Shown here: positions 41,421 through 55,056 of the stretch, one piece after another | How the letters are laid out: every line of letters starts with the position of its first letter | How positions within the stretch are numbered: the stretch's first letter is position 1 | Source of the DNA: Glandiceps talaboti | Lineage: Eukaryota; Hemichordata; Enteropneusta; Spengelidae | DNA: 64,000 bases | Reading direction: 5' to 3' | Assembly: GCF_964340395.1 (NCBI RefSeq) | Contig: NC_135562.1 | Span: forward strand, 16,496,485-16,560,484 | Notes under the pieces: generated by a model | Seen by the model: only the letters and a program-made list of their open reading frames with translations | What the model was told of the DNA's origin: nothing | Databases searched by the model: none | Position numbers and translations under genes: made by a program

Positions 41421-43170
41421 TTCATTTTGGGGTTTTGTTTGCTTCTTTTGTTAGAAAGATGATCGGTTTATTATTACATTTCTCATCCGTCGTGATGTAA
41501 AAAAAAGTCATCATTTTCACGATGGATACTTTTTCCGTCTTGTTCTTTTTTGCTCTGATAACCGTCTTCATTTAAATAGAATTTTTACAACAGAGGTTTT
41601 GGATTACTTTCTTAGACCCATATACATGGATCATGGACTAAAAGGTCTTTATTTCAGACTTTGTATGAAACACTGATTCTAAAGATCGTAGACTTGATCG
41701 ATTTTGCATAGCGAAATCGTTGCATTCTGTAGCATCTCTTACAAATTATAGCCTATAGTTAAATCTTATCGCTTCTAAATGGCCAACACCAGTCAAGCAT
41801 TATTCTTTCAAATTACTGAAAATGAAATAGGTTTTTGGTTTCTTCACTTGTTACCTGAGTTACTATATCGCCTCGAATACTTAATGTGTTTTGGACTTAG
41901 GGTACCTGTATATCAATAATCTATTGTCGATGGCAGTTTGCATTTTGATTGCAATTATAATGTTATCAATGTCAATCTGTAACCTAGCCTGCCTCGTTCG
42001 TTAGTGGTTCGGTCAATATAGTTTGTGTAATGAGTGAAATGAAGAAGAAAGGACAGCACATTTAGGGACAAGATAACGTGTAATGAATACATAATGTGAT
42101 GTAAGAATATCTAGAGAAGCCAACATCTTGACTTCATCAGTATTTGCACACTTTGCTGTTTTCAATTGGTTTTCACAAGCATTGCAAGGAAAACTACACC
42201 CTCCCTATAATAGTGAGTTGGGACCGTTTCAAAGTTTCGTATTCTCGTATACAGTTTACTGAGACTGATTACAAACAAATAAGTATATAATTCTCTGAAA
42301 ATACTGTATTGTCCCTGTCCCGTCAAAATATGTTGTTATGCTGGCAGAGTCTGTGAATGTTTCAGTAACTAATATAAATTCCACCATGGGGTATTGCCAT
42401 GACAAATGATTGATACATGCGCCTGTATATATTATAATATAATTGACAAAAGGGTCATAAAGTCAATTAGTTGAAGTCATGTTTTCACTGTGAATTTAAG
42501 ATGAATTCTAATTTCAGTAACCACTGTTTTGCAGAGAAATTGTCAAGAATGAAAAGAGAAAAGAAAGAGAGAGACATCTTTTTAATCAGTGTGTATTTCA
42601 AAATGCTTCAATTGAATGACATCATTGACAAATGAAATCTCGTTTAGAATTTCACTGGCGACAGCAGGATTATTCAGCTCGCTTATGGAGAACATTTCTT
42701 AGATTAAAAAATTCCGAGAGTGAGTCTTCATAACTATTATTTGTAATAGGTTTCCTTAAGTAAACAATGATTAAGAGTTAATACTACACCTTAACCTCAG
42801 GAATCTAAACCGGGTCATGAGGTCGGTAGTATCGCAAACAATAAATATGACAATTAGATTTTTAATGATGTTTCTGTCACAATCGTATCATACAGCAGTT
42901 AGAAAGATGTGCTTCTTACATTCCGCAAGCCTTGATCTCACAAGGAAAGGTTAATATAAGTATATTGTGCCTATTTAATGGTTTATTGGTTATATAAAAC
43001 ATTGCTTGAGGACATACTTTACGGTTATCCTTAGCATAGAAGAAACCATGAACAGAATCATTTATATCAATTAGGTATTTCAAGCTTTACATTCCAAAAA
43101 CAAGACATTATACCAAGCACGAACCAAGTCGAACAACATTATATGGAATATATACTCGACAACGTGCGTC
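41421..43170. other. Unannotated AT-rich DNA
   Basis: No gene, RNA or strong repeat recognised. Confidence 0.45.
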
Positions 43171-43171
43171 T

Positions 43172-43445
43172 ATGTCACAACAACGCGTGTCTATGTCACT
43201 GACTCTGATGTGTACGAAATATTAGTCAAAACGTTCAAAATAGCCATTACTTCCCCGTTTTTTTCTTTGATATTAATGGCACTGGTATAATTTTATTATT
43301 CTCCATTTTTTTTCACTAAGCCGGAAAATACTCGTGACCTAAGAATTGTAACTACTCGTCTACCGACTCGTAGTGACAACGGCCCTTAGGTCACACTTGT
43401 ATATTCCTTGGCTGAATGAAGAAAAATAGTGGAGAATAACATCTA
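43172..43445 (+). mobile_element. Palindromic MITE family C, copy 1
   Basis: The core 43296-43439 begins ttattctcca and ends tggagaataa. Its arms are complementary over about 50 bp (tttcactaagccgga..tactcgtgacctaag facing cttaggtcacacttgtat..ggctgaatgaa). The 120 bp to the left are also shared with the second copy at 50370-50640 (gtgtctatgtcac, gtcaaaacgttc.aaat.gccatta), so the full element is larger than the palindrome. Confidence 0.7.
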
Positions 43446-46243
43446 AATGTACATAAATCTGATATTGCTTCAGACAGCATGATAGCATGAAATAGCCCTA
43501 AACGAATTCTGAACAATAAACAAGGAAATAGCTTGTAGTCACATTTTTAGGGGAAATGGATATCGGGTAATATAAATTGGCATTGGGGTACCAAGACCAT
43601 ACATGCACCATCTTTTATCTGTTGGAGAAGACAGCAGAGGAGATAAATAAGTAAATATTAAAGTACTTGTACCAGTTATCATATTCCCCATGCTAGCGAC
43701 AGTCTAGAAGATTACATACCACTCTACTCAATTCTAAAGAGTATACACTGTTCATATACTTGTCAATGCTTTGTCTATCGTCTACTACAATTGATAAAAA
43801 TGTACATTAACAATGCCTCGCCTTAACCAATATATTACATTTAACAAGATGATTACTTTATGATATTGGGACCTAAATTCAAAAGGGAAATCGACATGTT
43901 GCCATCACCTTAAACAAATGAAATGTTGAAAATGATTCTTCAGAATGAAACGTCAGAAAATGTTTTGGAGTTGACAACTGTATATTTCAGTGAACAAGGC
44001 ATGAACTATATTCTGCATAATTAATGTTAATTATAACATGCAATTCGTTCAAGACGTTCATTTATGTATCATTTTATAATTAATGTACGTTTATACAAAC
44101 ATTATTGATGATAATAATTTCCAAATATAGTACAAGAATATTACATGTCAGTTGATACATAATGCAATGACAAGTAGTGATTTATTATTTAATTTATATG
44201 CGAAATGTCTATAACAGCTGTTGCAAACCTCTGAATTGCTTTTTGACTATCCACATCAATAAATGTTGTCATATTAATACATTCATTTGTTTACATTGAT
44301 GTAATAAATTGATGGGGTGTCAACCTTTACCAGTTGTTCAGACATCAATTTGTCATGTATTGCTCTGATTACGCTTAATGTCACAAGAGGTATGGATGAT
44401 CTATGGTAAAACAAGAAGCATTTCAACTATTCGAAACTTATGAAATAGAAGCAGACATTTCTATATGGATGAAATAAGATAATGATGTAAACCTTAGATA
44501 GTTGATCCTACGGGTCAGTGTTTTTTTTAATTAGTTGGAAGTACAGCATCGATGCAGAATCAATAATCCAAACACTAAGTTTAATTGATTGGTCTGTAGC
44601 GTATACAATTAATGTTATTCATTGATACAGAAACTTTCTAGTACGCCATTCTTTGCAAAACCAAGGCAATACGGTTTCAAAATTATGTATCATTATGGCA
44701 TTGATGTAACGGATCAACGGTATGCTTAAATCTGCTCTAATAGGTGATGCTTTGGGCAAATAAGCAAAGCTTAATTTGTCACAGCAAACTATATACCTCT
44801 AATACTTTCCACAATCGAGGGAATCATAAATACAACATTGTTATGCTACACACCGAGGCACTAACTTGATAATATGTCTACTCAGCCCAACAGAGACTCT
44901 ATAAATTGGAGTGTAGGGAGGCGACCACCAAGGGATGCATCACGCTCTAGGCCACTGATGACAACTAGTGTCCGCTGAGATTCAGGAACATCGTGGCGTG
45001 TTGCCCTTTATCATAACAATGATCAAATACATTGGGAATAATGTATACAGATCGTCCCATCCTTGGCGAAGTTACGATTTATGTATTATTAATAAGATAT
45101 GTTGATATTGATAAGGGTGGCTTCATTAATGAAGACCATAAATTTTATACAAATTGTTATGCGCAATTTCCTTGTGTCTGTTCGTGTCTGTTGGACTGGA
45201 ACTTGAGAGACTACCTCGTAATTCACTTGGGCTACAGTTTATTTAATCTGCTTCCTGTTAACGTTTGATATACTCAGTTAGACTACATATTTGAGTCATT
45301 AATGGGATAGATACTAGCTTAAGGAATCGAATTCGTAAACTGCAAATTAACGCGACTGTCGAAGAAATTCAAGCTGTATATTATATCTGAATGTATATGT
45401 TATTGATCTGAAGTCAAACACATAATGTTTAATGCTTAATGGGTTGTTGGAGAGATTGGTTGTTTGTGTGTTTGTTGTTGTTGTTGGTGGTGGTGGTGGT
45501 GGTGGTGTTTTTCGACGGTATGTGAACAACGTGTTTGTATTTAAGTCGTTGATGGGTAGACTTTCGGATGAGAAATCGAAGTAGTAAACTATTAATTGAT
45601 ATCACCCTAGTAAATAACCCTTCGTTTTAGGGGCGAGGGATTACAAGCTCGCCGTTGTGTGTTATGTAATACCGATTCAATTCTTGTGTCCACTCCATCA
45701 TGATTTACGAATGCAATTCTATAATATCTTACGTGATTCATGTCCAAATTTTGTTAACTTTAATGTCAGACAATTAGAACTATAATGACCAATAAGCTTA
45801 GAGCAACTAGTAAATTGATTCAACAATCATACACCGGAAGGTGTAATTATTTGCATATTTCATCGTAGTACTGTTACTTTTTATTACTTGTTATGATTGT
45901 GCATTTTATTTTTTAGTTATTAGTTATTTAATTTCACAGTGACAAATAAGCCTGATGGGCTGGGTGATGTAATAACTTTATGTTCGTGTTATTGTCAATT
46001 TGTATCTGCATATTAAATGCCACTATCATAGACTACTCTTACCACTATTATCTCAATATATAAAGAGAGTTTTCTTGATCAACTCTGAAGTAGACCACAG
46101 AGAAACGCTTATTACAGAATGTTTTCGGACAAACCTTTGAACATTAAACATGTGTGTTTCTGGTGTCAATGAACCTATTATATATGATATGATATATTCA
46201 AATTTCTATGCAAAGTATCAAGTACATTCAATATACAACGTTA
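43446..46243. other. Unannotated AT-rich DNA
   Basis: No gene recognised over about 2.8 kb. A (TTG)n(GTG)n tract lies at 45473-45507. Confidence 0.45.
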
Positions 46244-46664
46244 CTAATGGCGACCCTATTTTTTTCTGTTTTTCATTATCTGACCTACCCAAATTTTCAT
46301 CTCCGACATTAAAATTAAAAAAAAAAAAACATTTTTATTGTCGCCCGTCCTTGATATTTTGCGGAACAGCTCCCTCTCTGACAGGAATATTTAAGCAAGT
46401 GTATGGACTGTGGACGTCATATATAGTCATGGCAGCGATAGCGACACTTGTTCACGAACAGAGCATTTTTTTCATGACGGACGTTGTTCAAGCAGGGGGG
46501 TTAAGAACATGCAAATTGAGTAGAGATGCTGGGGAAGGGCTTCTTACCAGGAATCCAATAAAAAGAAGATAGAGGAAAGGAGAGGCGGAAAAACATGAAA
46601 ACGATGATTTTTTTTTGTATTACCTCTTTTTCAGACATTTAAAAAATAATAGGGTCACCCTAAT
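46244..46664 (+). mobile_element. 411-bp non-autonomous DNA transposon with 5-bp target duplication
   Basis: Element 46249-46659 starts ggcgaccctattttttt and ends aaaaaataatagggtcacc, giving terminal inverted repeats of about 17 bp (one internal difference near the tip). It is flanked by ctaat at 46244-46248 and 46660-46664. Its left part resembles 8430-8640 and 11865-12025. The 140-codon open frame 46150-46572 begins outside the element, crosses the terminus and an A run, and has no known domain, so I do not regard it as a gene. Confidence 0.75.
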
Positions 46665-47628
46665 GAGGTTAAAGTTTGTGAATGTGTTTGTTGCTGGTTA
46701 ATGAGTTCACTTCTTACTACACACCTGAGATATATTTTCCATTACCGTCAGTATCTATACAAACTATCTCCTCATAAATTCTGTTTCTTTAATCGAAAAT
46801 GTTCATGTACTAATTTATTATATTCGAAGATTAATATTTAAACTAACTATATCCAGATGTAATTATACATATATTAATTGATGGCATGTCGTAGTATTGC
46901 AATTTCTTATGCCTTCTCATTGACCCAATTTGCAAAAATGAGAAATGGTCGTATGATTGCTTTGAACACCATTCACTGTCCAGACTAACATGTTACCTGT
47001 TCAGACTACCTGCATGATTTGCAGTCAAAGTGTTTCCATCTGTGTGGAGCTATATTAGTTTGTTTTGCGATTTATGCATACATTGTTAATTGCTAACATG
47101 TTTGTAGAGTCATAGATAAACTCAAGGTTAAAAAAGGAATGACTATCACTCTATAGACGATGTAACATTTGTTATATACCGGTTATTTGAGAGAAAGTCA
47201 TGTGTTGCTGGACATTACATAATAATGGATACAATGTCGTCTTGTTGAAAAAATAAATTAACCGCGCACAGTACAGCAATATGTTTACAGAAAAAATCCT
47301 ATCAGCTTTATTTCTGCCTTTAGAACCCTCGCTTGTATTTATTGCCGCTATCAATTTAATCATGATTTCAGATTGATAAAAATAGCATTTCTGCAACTTA
47401 CTCAACTTTGCAATTATGTAATGAATCCTTACTACACTTGATATGTGTTCAGCCATTTTGGGATTCCTGCAATGTTTTATGGGAAAACCTCTGGTGATGA
47501 CATCACGAATATATTTCACTTGACAAATAGAAAGGATGTCGTAATTTTGGTGAATTGAGAGATGTCTGGCAAAGCTATAGAAAATGTGCAGAAGCGTCAT
47601 CCTCTGTATTCCTTAAGGTTTCACTTAT
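46665..47628. other. Unannotated DNA
   Basis: A 142-codon minus-strand frame (47172-47600) has no recognisable domain. No other feature seen. Confidence 0.4.
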
Positions 47629-47879
47629 CACTATACGAAAAGTCAAATTTACCCCAACCTTCACCCTACCTGTGACCCACCTAACTACCATCTCTGTCAA
47701 GGGGTAGTATGAGACGAAGTGACACTTTTGACTGCCTACAACCCCCAGGGGAGAGATCACGGGGGGGGGGTAAATTAAGTAAGGTGTCACTTCGTCTCAT
47801 ACTCACCACATTTACACATCCTCTGATAAAGATTTACCCCGGTGGAAAGACATGGTCAAATATGACTTTTCGTATAGTG
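47629..47879. mobile_element. 251-bp nested-palindrome MITE
   Basis: The outer terminal inverted repeat is 17 bp perfect (47629-47645, cactatacgaaaagtca, against 47863-47879), and 21 of 22 with the next bases. An inner perfect 20-bp inverted repeat lies at 47706-47725 and 47784-47803 (agtatgagacgaagtgacac and complement). Flanks could give a TAT or TA target duplication, which would suit Harbinger- or Tc1/mariner-type mobilisation, but this is weak. A 10-base G run sits at its centre. Confidence 0.75.
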
Positions 47880-49510
47880 TATAATAGTACACTATTGTGA
47901 GAACATAAGATAGGGTTGGGTCTTTTGTCTTGCAGGCTGGATCAGCCGTAACTGTAGTCGTAAACGTATTATTTGTCGATCAGACAGTCAACAACACATT
48001 CACTGAAAATTGTTAAAATACCAAGAATTAGAGGTTATGCATGTTGATTATATCCTTAAATATTTCAATAACAGGTTGAAAACGTAATTGCTTTGGAATT
48101 TACATGACCTTGAACATCTGTCAAAGGGGTGTCAGCGAAATTATATTATTTTTATGCTCATGACCCTAACCTAACGAAATAACAGATAAATGAATTATCA
48201 ATATCATAACCCTCATTTGTATGAAAACTGTAGGTTTTGCCTTGACGTCAACAAAGATAATATGACAGAATGTTGAGTGCAATTGTGTGGCATACTCGGC
48301 GCATTTGTCCGAGTACTTGCGTTGTTCTCTGTGACAGCATTTTCAGGGACGGCTTTGCGAGTGGACTTAGAGCTGAAAACACACTACAAGTGCTCATACT
48401 AAAATAGAAGTCGCGCGTCATTCGGTTTTATTATTTGATATATTGTTTTATCGAAACTAGTGAATTTCGTAAAATATACAAATCTGTGTTCACACAATAA
48501 TGGAAACATTGAACTGTCGCGCGCTCATTTGCATACAGGTACTTCAACGTGTCTGGTATTGCACAATGCAAATACCACTAATTATGCGAGCACACCAATG
48601 CAATTAATTACAGGTACATGTTTTATAATAGATTATAAAGGGTAGCATTCTCCAGCTACATTACTTTGCTCTCTGGTTAGAAAAATACTCTCTCGTTGTC
48701 ATTTGCATATCACCTATGTTATATGCATTGATAATTTGCTTACAAAATACGCAGAATAAAAGTCACTTATAATTAATTTTACTTACACGGGAGAATTTCT
48801 GGTGATTAATGAGGTGGGTTGAAACAGTAGGCACGTAATTTTCATCACTCCATCTTCAATGCAGATATTAACAAACTATGTGAAAACACTACACATCGTA
48901 AAGTAGTGTTCACTTGGAGAGTTACTCGTGTGCAGACGTAGGTATTTATCTAACCAGTAAAATCTATAATTGTCATTTCATTTATTTTCAAAATTAGACT
49001 GTCTGATCAAAAACATGCATAGACACGATAGCATTTCAATTGTGTATCTAACCCTACTGTACTTACATGTATGAACTGTAAGTCACCCTGTCACTTCGCT
49101 AGATTATCAATAAATGTATATTTGCATATTCAACAATGTACACATAACTTTTCGAAATAAGTTATACACTAGAATGTGCAATTATCAAAAGGAAATATAT
49201 TCAATTTCCACCCTGTGAGAAAATTGTTCACTATTTTTCGAAAACATATTATCTACTTTAAGTAAAGTTATTACGCATTCCGTTTTGCAAAACGGAACTT
49301 AATTCCAGCTTGGCTTATTTAGGTTTTGAATGACTGTCGATTTTTTTCTTTGTTCGCACGCTTTTCACACACAAAAGCATTGTTGCAGAAATTATACGTT
49401 AATGGCTCAAGATTACATAAAGACTTGGCATTATGAATTTCCAGTTCATGCTGATTGAAGGTTTACCTCTATAGAAAGTGTTGCAACAGCATACCACATA
49501 CGATATTAAT
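47880..49510. other. Unannotated AT-rich DNA
   Basis: Nothing recognised. Confidence 0.45.
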
Positions 49511-49715
49511 ATAACGGAGGGAAACAACTATATACATGCATTCTTATATTGATAAGAAATATCACATTTGTATGCTATACACATACACAATGTCGTAATA
49601 CATACATCACGTCAATGAAGTGAATATAAGAGGAAACAACTGAATTCTATACTGATAAGAAATATATTTGCATGTTATACATATCCACAGTGCAGTGATA
49701 CATATATCATTGCTA
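49511..49715 (+). repeat. Imperfect tandem duplication, about 105-bp unit
   Basis: Unit 1 (49511-49620) and unit 2 (49624-49715) share, in order, gg.gaaacaact, ata.tgataagaaatat, ttg.atg.tatac, atatcca/acaca, and gt.atacatata/catc. Confidence 0.65.
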
Positions 49716-50369
49716 GAGATACTAATATTTGATGAGATAAAACAGTCCCTTTAGTAATAGCTGCACTAATGTTTTGCACAAAGTGGTTACTCTTTTTTCA
49801 GTGTGCAGTATAATGCCATTGACTTAATTACATTAACAAAGAAAACTCGACACGTTTTTAGCATCCAAACTACTAGAAAGATTGTTTTAATGGGTTTGTC
49901 ACATTCATTACTCATATTAGAGGAGCGTTCTGACTGATGCTTGCTAATTATATATTCAATCTGTCTGTTGGGTAAGTCTCGTGGTAAATCTGAGATGTAT
50001 GGACACTTGTGTACCTTGGATAGTTTCAATGGTGATCCATGATGATCTTACCAGCTAGTTGAATTTAGGTTTCTGATAAATTCTTAAAATTTTGTTTAAT
50101 CCAACCAAACTTACAGAACGCATCCGAACTTACAAACCAGAAACTGCCGTACAATTATATTGGGATGATTTTCTTTCTTTTTTAAAATGTTATGGCTATG
50201 GAAACACAATTTGAACATGCAAATATTTTACACAACAAATTATTCCTTTTTGTAAGTTTCAGCACCCTAACAACTATGTTTTACAGTGAGGTGAGAAAAA
50301 TAGATTTACTTGTTTATTCATTATAGCACGCTGTATGTACTGTAGTATTTATACCATCTGGCGGTTCTA
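49716..50369. other. Unannotated DNA
   Basis: Nothing recognised; the 80-codon minus frame at 49787-50029 has no motif. Confidence 0.4.
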
Positions 50370-50640
50370 CGTAACGACAACCCGTGTCTACGTCACCGGT
50401 TCTGCGGTGCTAGAAATATGAGTCAAAACGTTCCAAATTGCCATTATTTTCTCCGATTTTTTTACTTATGCTTGAGGTTGTATAATTATATTATTCTCCA
50501 ATATGTTTCTTCATTCAGCTGGAAAATACTCAAGGCCTAAGAGTTTGTCACTACACGTCTAGCGACTCGTAGTGACAAGAGTCCTTTAGTCACACGTATT
50601 TTTCATGGCTTAACAAGGAAAAATATGGGGGATAACATCT
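50370..50640 (+). mobile_element. Palindromic MITE family C, copy 2
   Basis: Collinear with 43172-43445. The palindromic core is 50491-50635 (ttattctcca...gggggataa), and the inner arms carry cactacacgtctagcgactcgtagtg. More diverged at its right end. Confidence 0.7.
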
Positions 50641-51867
50641 AATAACATTTATACTGAGTACCTCAGTATGCATTACAAAATATTGGTGATGTTTGTCGGT
50701 GCTTTGATAAAAGAAAATTCTATTGTGTTGTTCACTTTGAAGGCCAAAGGTGATGACATCTAATGTTGAGTGGAATCTCTGAAGGAAAATGTCATTAGCA
50801 TCCACCAGAATGTGATAATGTCCTGCAGGTTGACATATAGACCCGTGTAACACAGATATGAATTATTCATGATGTCACAAATGGTTGACAATGACTGACA
50901 GAGTAGGTATTTATAACTCAAAGAATTTCAATCATCAAAGGACAAGGTTGCACTTCTAACTACTCATTAGTTTGACAGAAAAAAAATCTCTAGATTCACT
51001 CATTACCATATTTGTAGGAGTCCTGGGTATTGTATAAGCTTGTGTTAGCTTTCCAATTTATTGCATGTTAATTGATTACAAATTGGATCAAACTTGGACC
51101 TGCAGTCGCATCGCCGTATTGTTTAATCATGTACGCATGTCAACTTCAAGACCTGTTATTTCAAAACTTGGAATATCTCTGTATTAAAGGAACCTCTAGG
51201 TAGCATTTAAGACACCGCCTGTCACTGATAAAGAAACTTTAACCATATCGTCCTATCTATAATCAAATATAATTTGCGATTTTGAAATTGTTGCATATTT
51301 ATAACATCTGTCTCTGCATTGTCACAACTCTGTGTACGAGCTGTTTCATTGGTGTCACTCCATACTACACCATTCAATGCGTATAATGTCCTTTAATAAA
51401 TCTTGCTCACTTCCTGCTATATTTACACTGTCTAATCCATAGAAAACGACAGAAATTGTACATTGGACGCAGAATAAAACGTGTTGCTCATGATGTGTAG
51501 GCAACGTGGAAGACTCATTGTGTAAGACATCCCGGCAGTTGACATTACTCTTGCAAAATCTATTCCTTCAAATTTGATACAGAAACGCACTAAACACTGC
51601 TCGTATTGTGACATGTGGACACCAATTTAGCAATGGACGTTGATGGATCTATCTATGAGAAAACCCATGGAACGTTTTATCCGCGTAGACTCCTAGTGTA
51701 TATTGTTGGGGACATCGAGTGTTGACATTTCATCAGCAAGGCATCACCATCACTCATTTCTATAACATATTAGTTCTAGTTTATTCTATCTTTAGCTTTT
51801 TTTAAATCTATGAGCCCCACATTCGTAACATCTGATCCGCCCTTTCTCAATCCAATCGTCAAATGTA
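50641..51867. other. Unannotated DNA
   Basis: An 87-codon minus-strand frame (50590-50853) overlaps the MITE edge. Its middle (AGHYHILVDANDIF..) is not low-complexity, but I cannot place it in a family. Confidence 0.35.
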
Positions 51868-51966
51868 CTGCGCCTCGGGGGGCAATTTCCCTAAAAATTA
51901 ATATACTTGAAAGCTCTTGAACCCTTTCCATATGAAAGCCTATTCCTGGTAATTTTGAAATGATAA
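51868..51966 (+). repeat. Dispersed repeat Y, copy 2
   Basis: Partner of 36568-36672. Confidence 0.5.
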
Positions 51967-52209
51967 AAGACAGTTGACGCTTTACCGCCATGTTTTCAAG
52001 GCACCTGACAATCAGCAATATTGCATTTAAAAATATATTATTAGTGTTGATATAATTATGACACGTTTAAATGATTGCACGGTAACCCAGACACTTTGTG
52101 ATATAAAAAATGTGTAAAAAAATAATAATAACAAAATCCCAAATATAGATCATAAACAGACGATGTTCAATTTAACAAAATATTAAAGTAGTCTGCCCCT
52201 AGATAATAA

Positions 52210-52572
52210 AAGTTAGAACCCTTTGCCGATACTTTAAGAAAATCAACCCCATTCGCAGTTAAAATTAATTTTACTGATAAAACATTACAAAACCCTTGGA
52301 TAGGAATTATAGTTTTTCAGTTTTTTCACTTGCGAAAGTGTAAGTTTTGAAAGAGATAACCAAAACATAAAGATTATAGAGTAAACTTTATCACATTTGC
52401 TAAGAAAATAAAAACTTAAAATGAATTGGAAGGTGTTTATTGAAAATATAATTCGACCATTCTGTCTGTAGGTTCCTTTTTATGTTCCATCTCACAATAA
52501 ATGGAGATATATTTAGAGATGCAAACACGACATTGTTATATAAAAAATCAAAATAGATCAGAAGGTGTTAAT
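52210..52572 (+). mobile_element. Miniature element X, copy 2
   Basis: Collinear with 25520-25866. The left end (agaaccctttgccgatac at 52214) and right end (agatcagaaggtgtta at 52556) are loosely complementary, consistent with terminal inverted repeats. No nested insertion here. Confidence 0.55.
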
Positions 52573-54263
52573 AATTCTTTCGCCGAATAAAATCATTGTT
52601 AGGACCATTCGCCTAACTTTGAAAATTCAGTAGTTGATATATTAAAATGTTTCAACCCCATCGTTAACATATATTGAACAGGTTTCACAGGTTATGCCTG
52701 ACGTGGCTAATCTGCACGTCTTATACTGCAATGTGTTGAAGATGTTAGAACCAGTACTCAGGGGGTGGATAATGTATTAATCAAGTTGTCATGTTAGAGA
52801 ACTTAGTAACGTGAAAAATATCATTTCCTGGGTGAATTGTCTAAATCAATTCGATTATCTCTAGACCATTCATATCACATGACAGGTCTTCAAGTCTACA
52901 TTTAAACAAAATGACTTCTTCGAACAGATTTGCTGTATGACAGAGGAGGAAATCAATCAGACAGATACTGAACAGTGGCGAATGCAAAGGTCAGATATCG
53001 GGCGATGTTAGATATTCAAGAAATGGAAGTAAACTTATTTTTTGCATAATCAAATATTTTTTTCATCCGATTCAAATATGTCTAGAATTTAGCAGGCATA
53101 GCATATTACATTAGTGTAGTGATGGCAAGTTTGATATAAAATGGCGATTTGACAGCTTTATTGAAGCAATTGAAATGGATGTGACATAATGTCGAATATA
53201 AGACTTGAAGGCAACGTTGATGATGTTTCAATGCAAATTTACGATGAATCGAAGAAGGGAAATGCTCATCTAATAACTCGTCTTTGGCTTGACAATCTCC
53301 CCTTTCCCTACTTATCCTGAGGAAAAGGTTAATAGCGCTAGACATTTGAAATTAGCAAATAGTGTTTAAATCATCTATGTCACTAACATGGATTATGTTC
53401 ACGCATTCTTAATTACATGCCTGCAAATGACAAGACAAGTAGGTATATTGAAAAGACTAATTTCTCGCTTGCTAAATACACTGAACTTTGAAAATCGTCA
53501 TAGAAATCAACCTTCCGACTTTGGATTATAGATATGTAATGGAACTACAAACATTGATAGATTTTTTTACTACATGAACTGTAGTATAAAATATATATAC
53601 ATGCTTATCTATTCATTCCCCTCACGCAGAAAGCAAGTTTCTTGAATTCCCATTCTCTTTTTAACAAATGTGTAATTCTCGACATAAGCTTAAAATAGTG
53701 CTGATTCGATTTTAAACAGGTGAAATATGCCACGACTAAAATGAACTCCAATGCTAATGACTGTCCTAGTCAATTAAAACCCTCCTTAAAGTAGCGGAAT
53801 CATCACCGTATACTCGTATAAAGGGGATTACTGAGTCAGTCAATTTCATGGCCTATATTAAAATGTCGACTGAAGAGGGAAAACTTAAAGGTTGTTTTAG
53901 TGTATGTCAATTGGATTCCGATCTAAATGACATAAAGATTAGTGTGGGGCGCATTACAAGTTTATACAAGGTTCGGTTGATGTGAATTGACCTTTGAAGA
54001 GTTTCGGTATTAGAATGGCTACATTAGGGTCACAGTTCAAGGTATCAGACGTTACTAAAATCTCATTACAGCAGTGTTGTCTAATAAAAGTTAAATATAA
54101 TGATCCTAGGTTATAAATATTGTTGCATGCTATAGTTTGACATCCAATTATAAAACCATTGTGTGTTCTGTTACGTATGTTTGTTTTCTTTGGTGACAGT
54201 AAAGTAAACAAATAAATCAGTTTAATAACAAACACGATTACGGTGTCTAGGAAGGGACTTATA
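52573..54263. other. Unannotated AT-rich DNA
   Basis: No gene recognised. Confidence 0.45.
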
Positions 54264-54665
54264 CTAGCTAAAATGATGTTGGATTGGGGTTTTTCTCTCA
54301 TGGAGATTACGTTTTTGACATAAAGATAGATACATTTCAACTCTCGACTACCAATAACAGAGACACAACAAACACAGCAGGATCCTTTGCCCAATCACAG
54401 TGAACACTGCTAAGCATTGCTATTCTTTCACCATGCATTAGAAACAGGCTTCTAATGAAAACTTTAAACATGGACTTGATGATTTTAATGGCTTCAATTG
54501 TTTACTTTTTTACTGATGATCAATATTTCAACTTGACTACTTATACATCCCCACTGTGTACGTCACCTATGTAATTGTTTCTTTTGCATTAAAAGTTGGC
54601 CGAGGGTGTGTATTAAATGTCATGTTACACGAGTGAAACACCAAGCCAACATCATTTTAGCTGTA
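54264..54665 (-). mobile_element. 402-bp MITE family B, copy 2
   Basis: Inverted relative to 26508-26833. Shared blocks: tagctaaaatgatgttgg, attacgtttttgaca, caataacagagacacaa, aacactg.taagcattgctattctttcac, caacttgactact, cctatg.a.ttg, gtcatgttacac.agtgaaacaccaagcca, atcattttagctgta. About 75 bp longer than copy 1 because of extra internal sequence. The 146-codon minus-strand frame 53954-54394 runs into it and is not a gene. Confidence 0.75.
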
Positions 54666-55056
54666 ATCAGTTGTGTTCAAGGAATAAAAGATCAGAGACC
54701 AGCATACGTGACATTCAAAGTAGCTCGAATCAATAACATCATGACCATATGAAAGCTGTGCCCCTAACTTCAGAAATTAAGACAGATATTTGGTTTTACC
54801 CCACATTTTTTCCAAGGAATCGTCACCCCTCTATTATTTTCCCATGGACTTAACACAGTGCTCAGGACTCATATTGAATCATGATATAAATACAGTTTAT
54901 AATCATTTTCTTCCCTATCCAAATACACTGAATAGTGACCCCTCGATTTCCTTGGTATTGCAACTACTTGTTTTGGAACCTCTTAAATGTTGGAGTCATG
55001 TAAGCACAAGTAGCCATTATTCCGCTGTAAATGAACCAATATGACATCATGAGATA

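Noticed and set aside
46150-46572. 140-codon open frame
   Set aside because: It crosses the terminus of a DNA transposon and an A run, and shows no family motif.
47172-47600. 142-codon minus-strand frame
   Set aside because: Not low-complexity, but no recognisable domain or splice context and no neighbouring exon evidence.
53954-54394. 146-codon minus-strand frame
   Set aside because: Overlaps MITE family B copy 2 and has no known motif.
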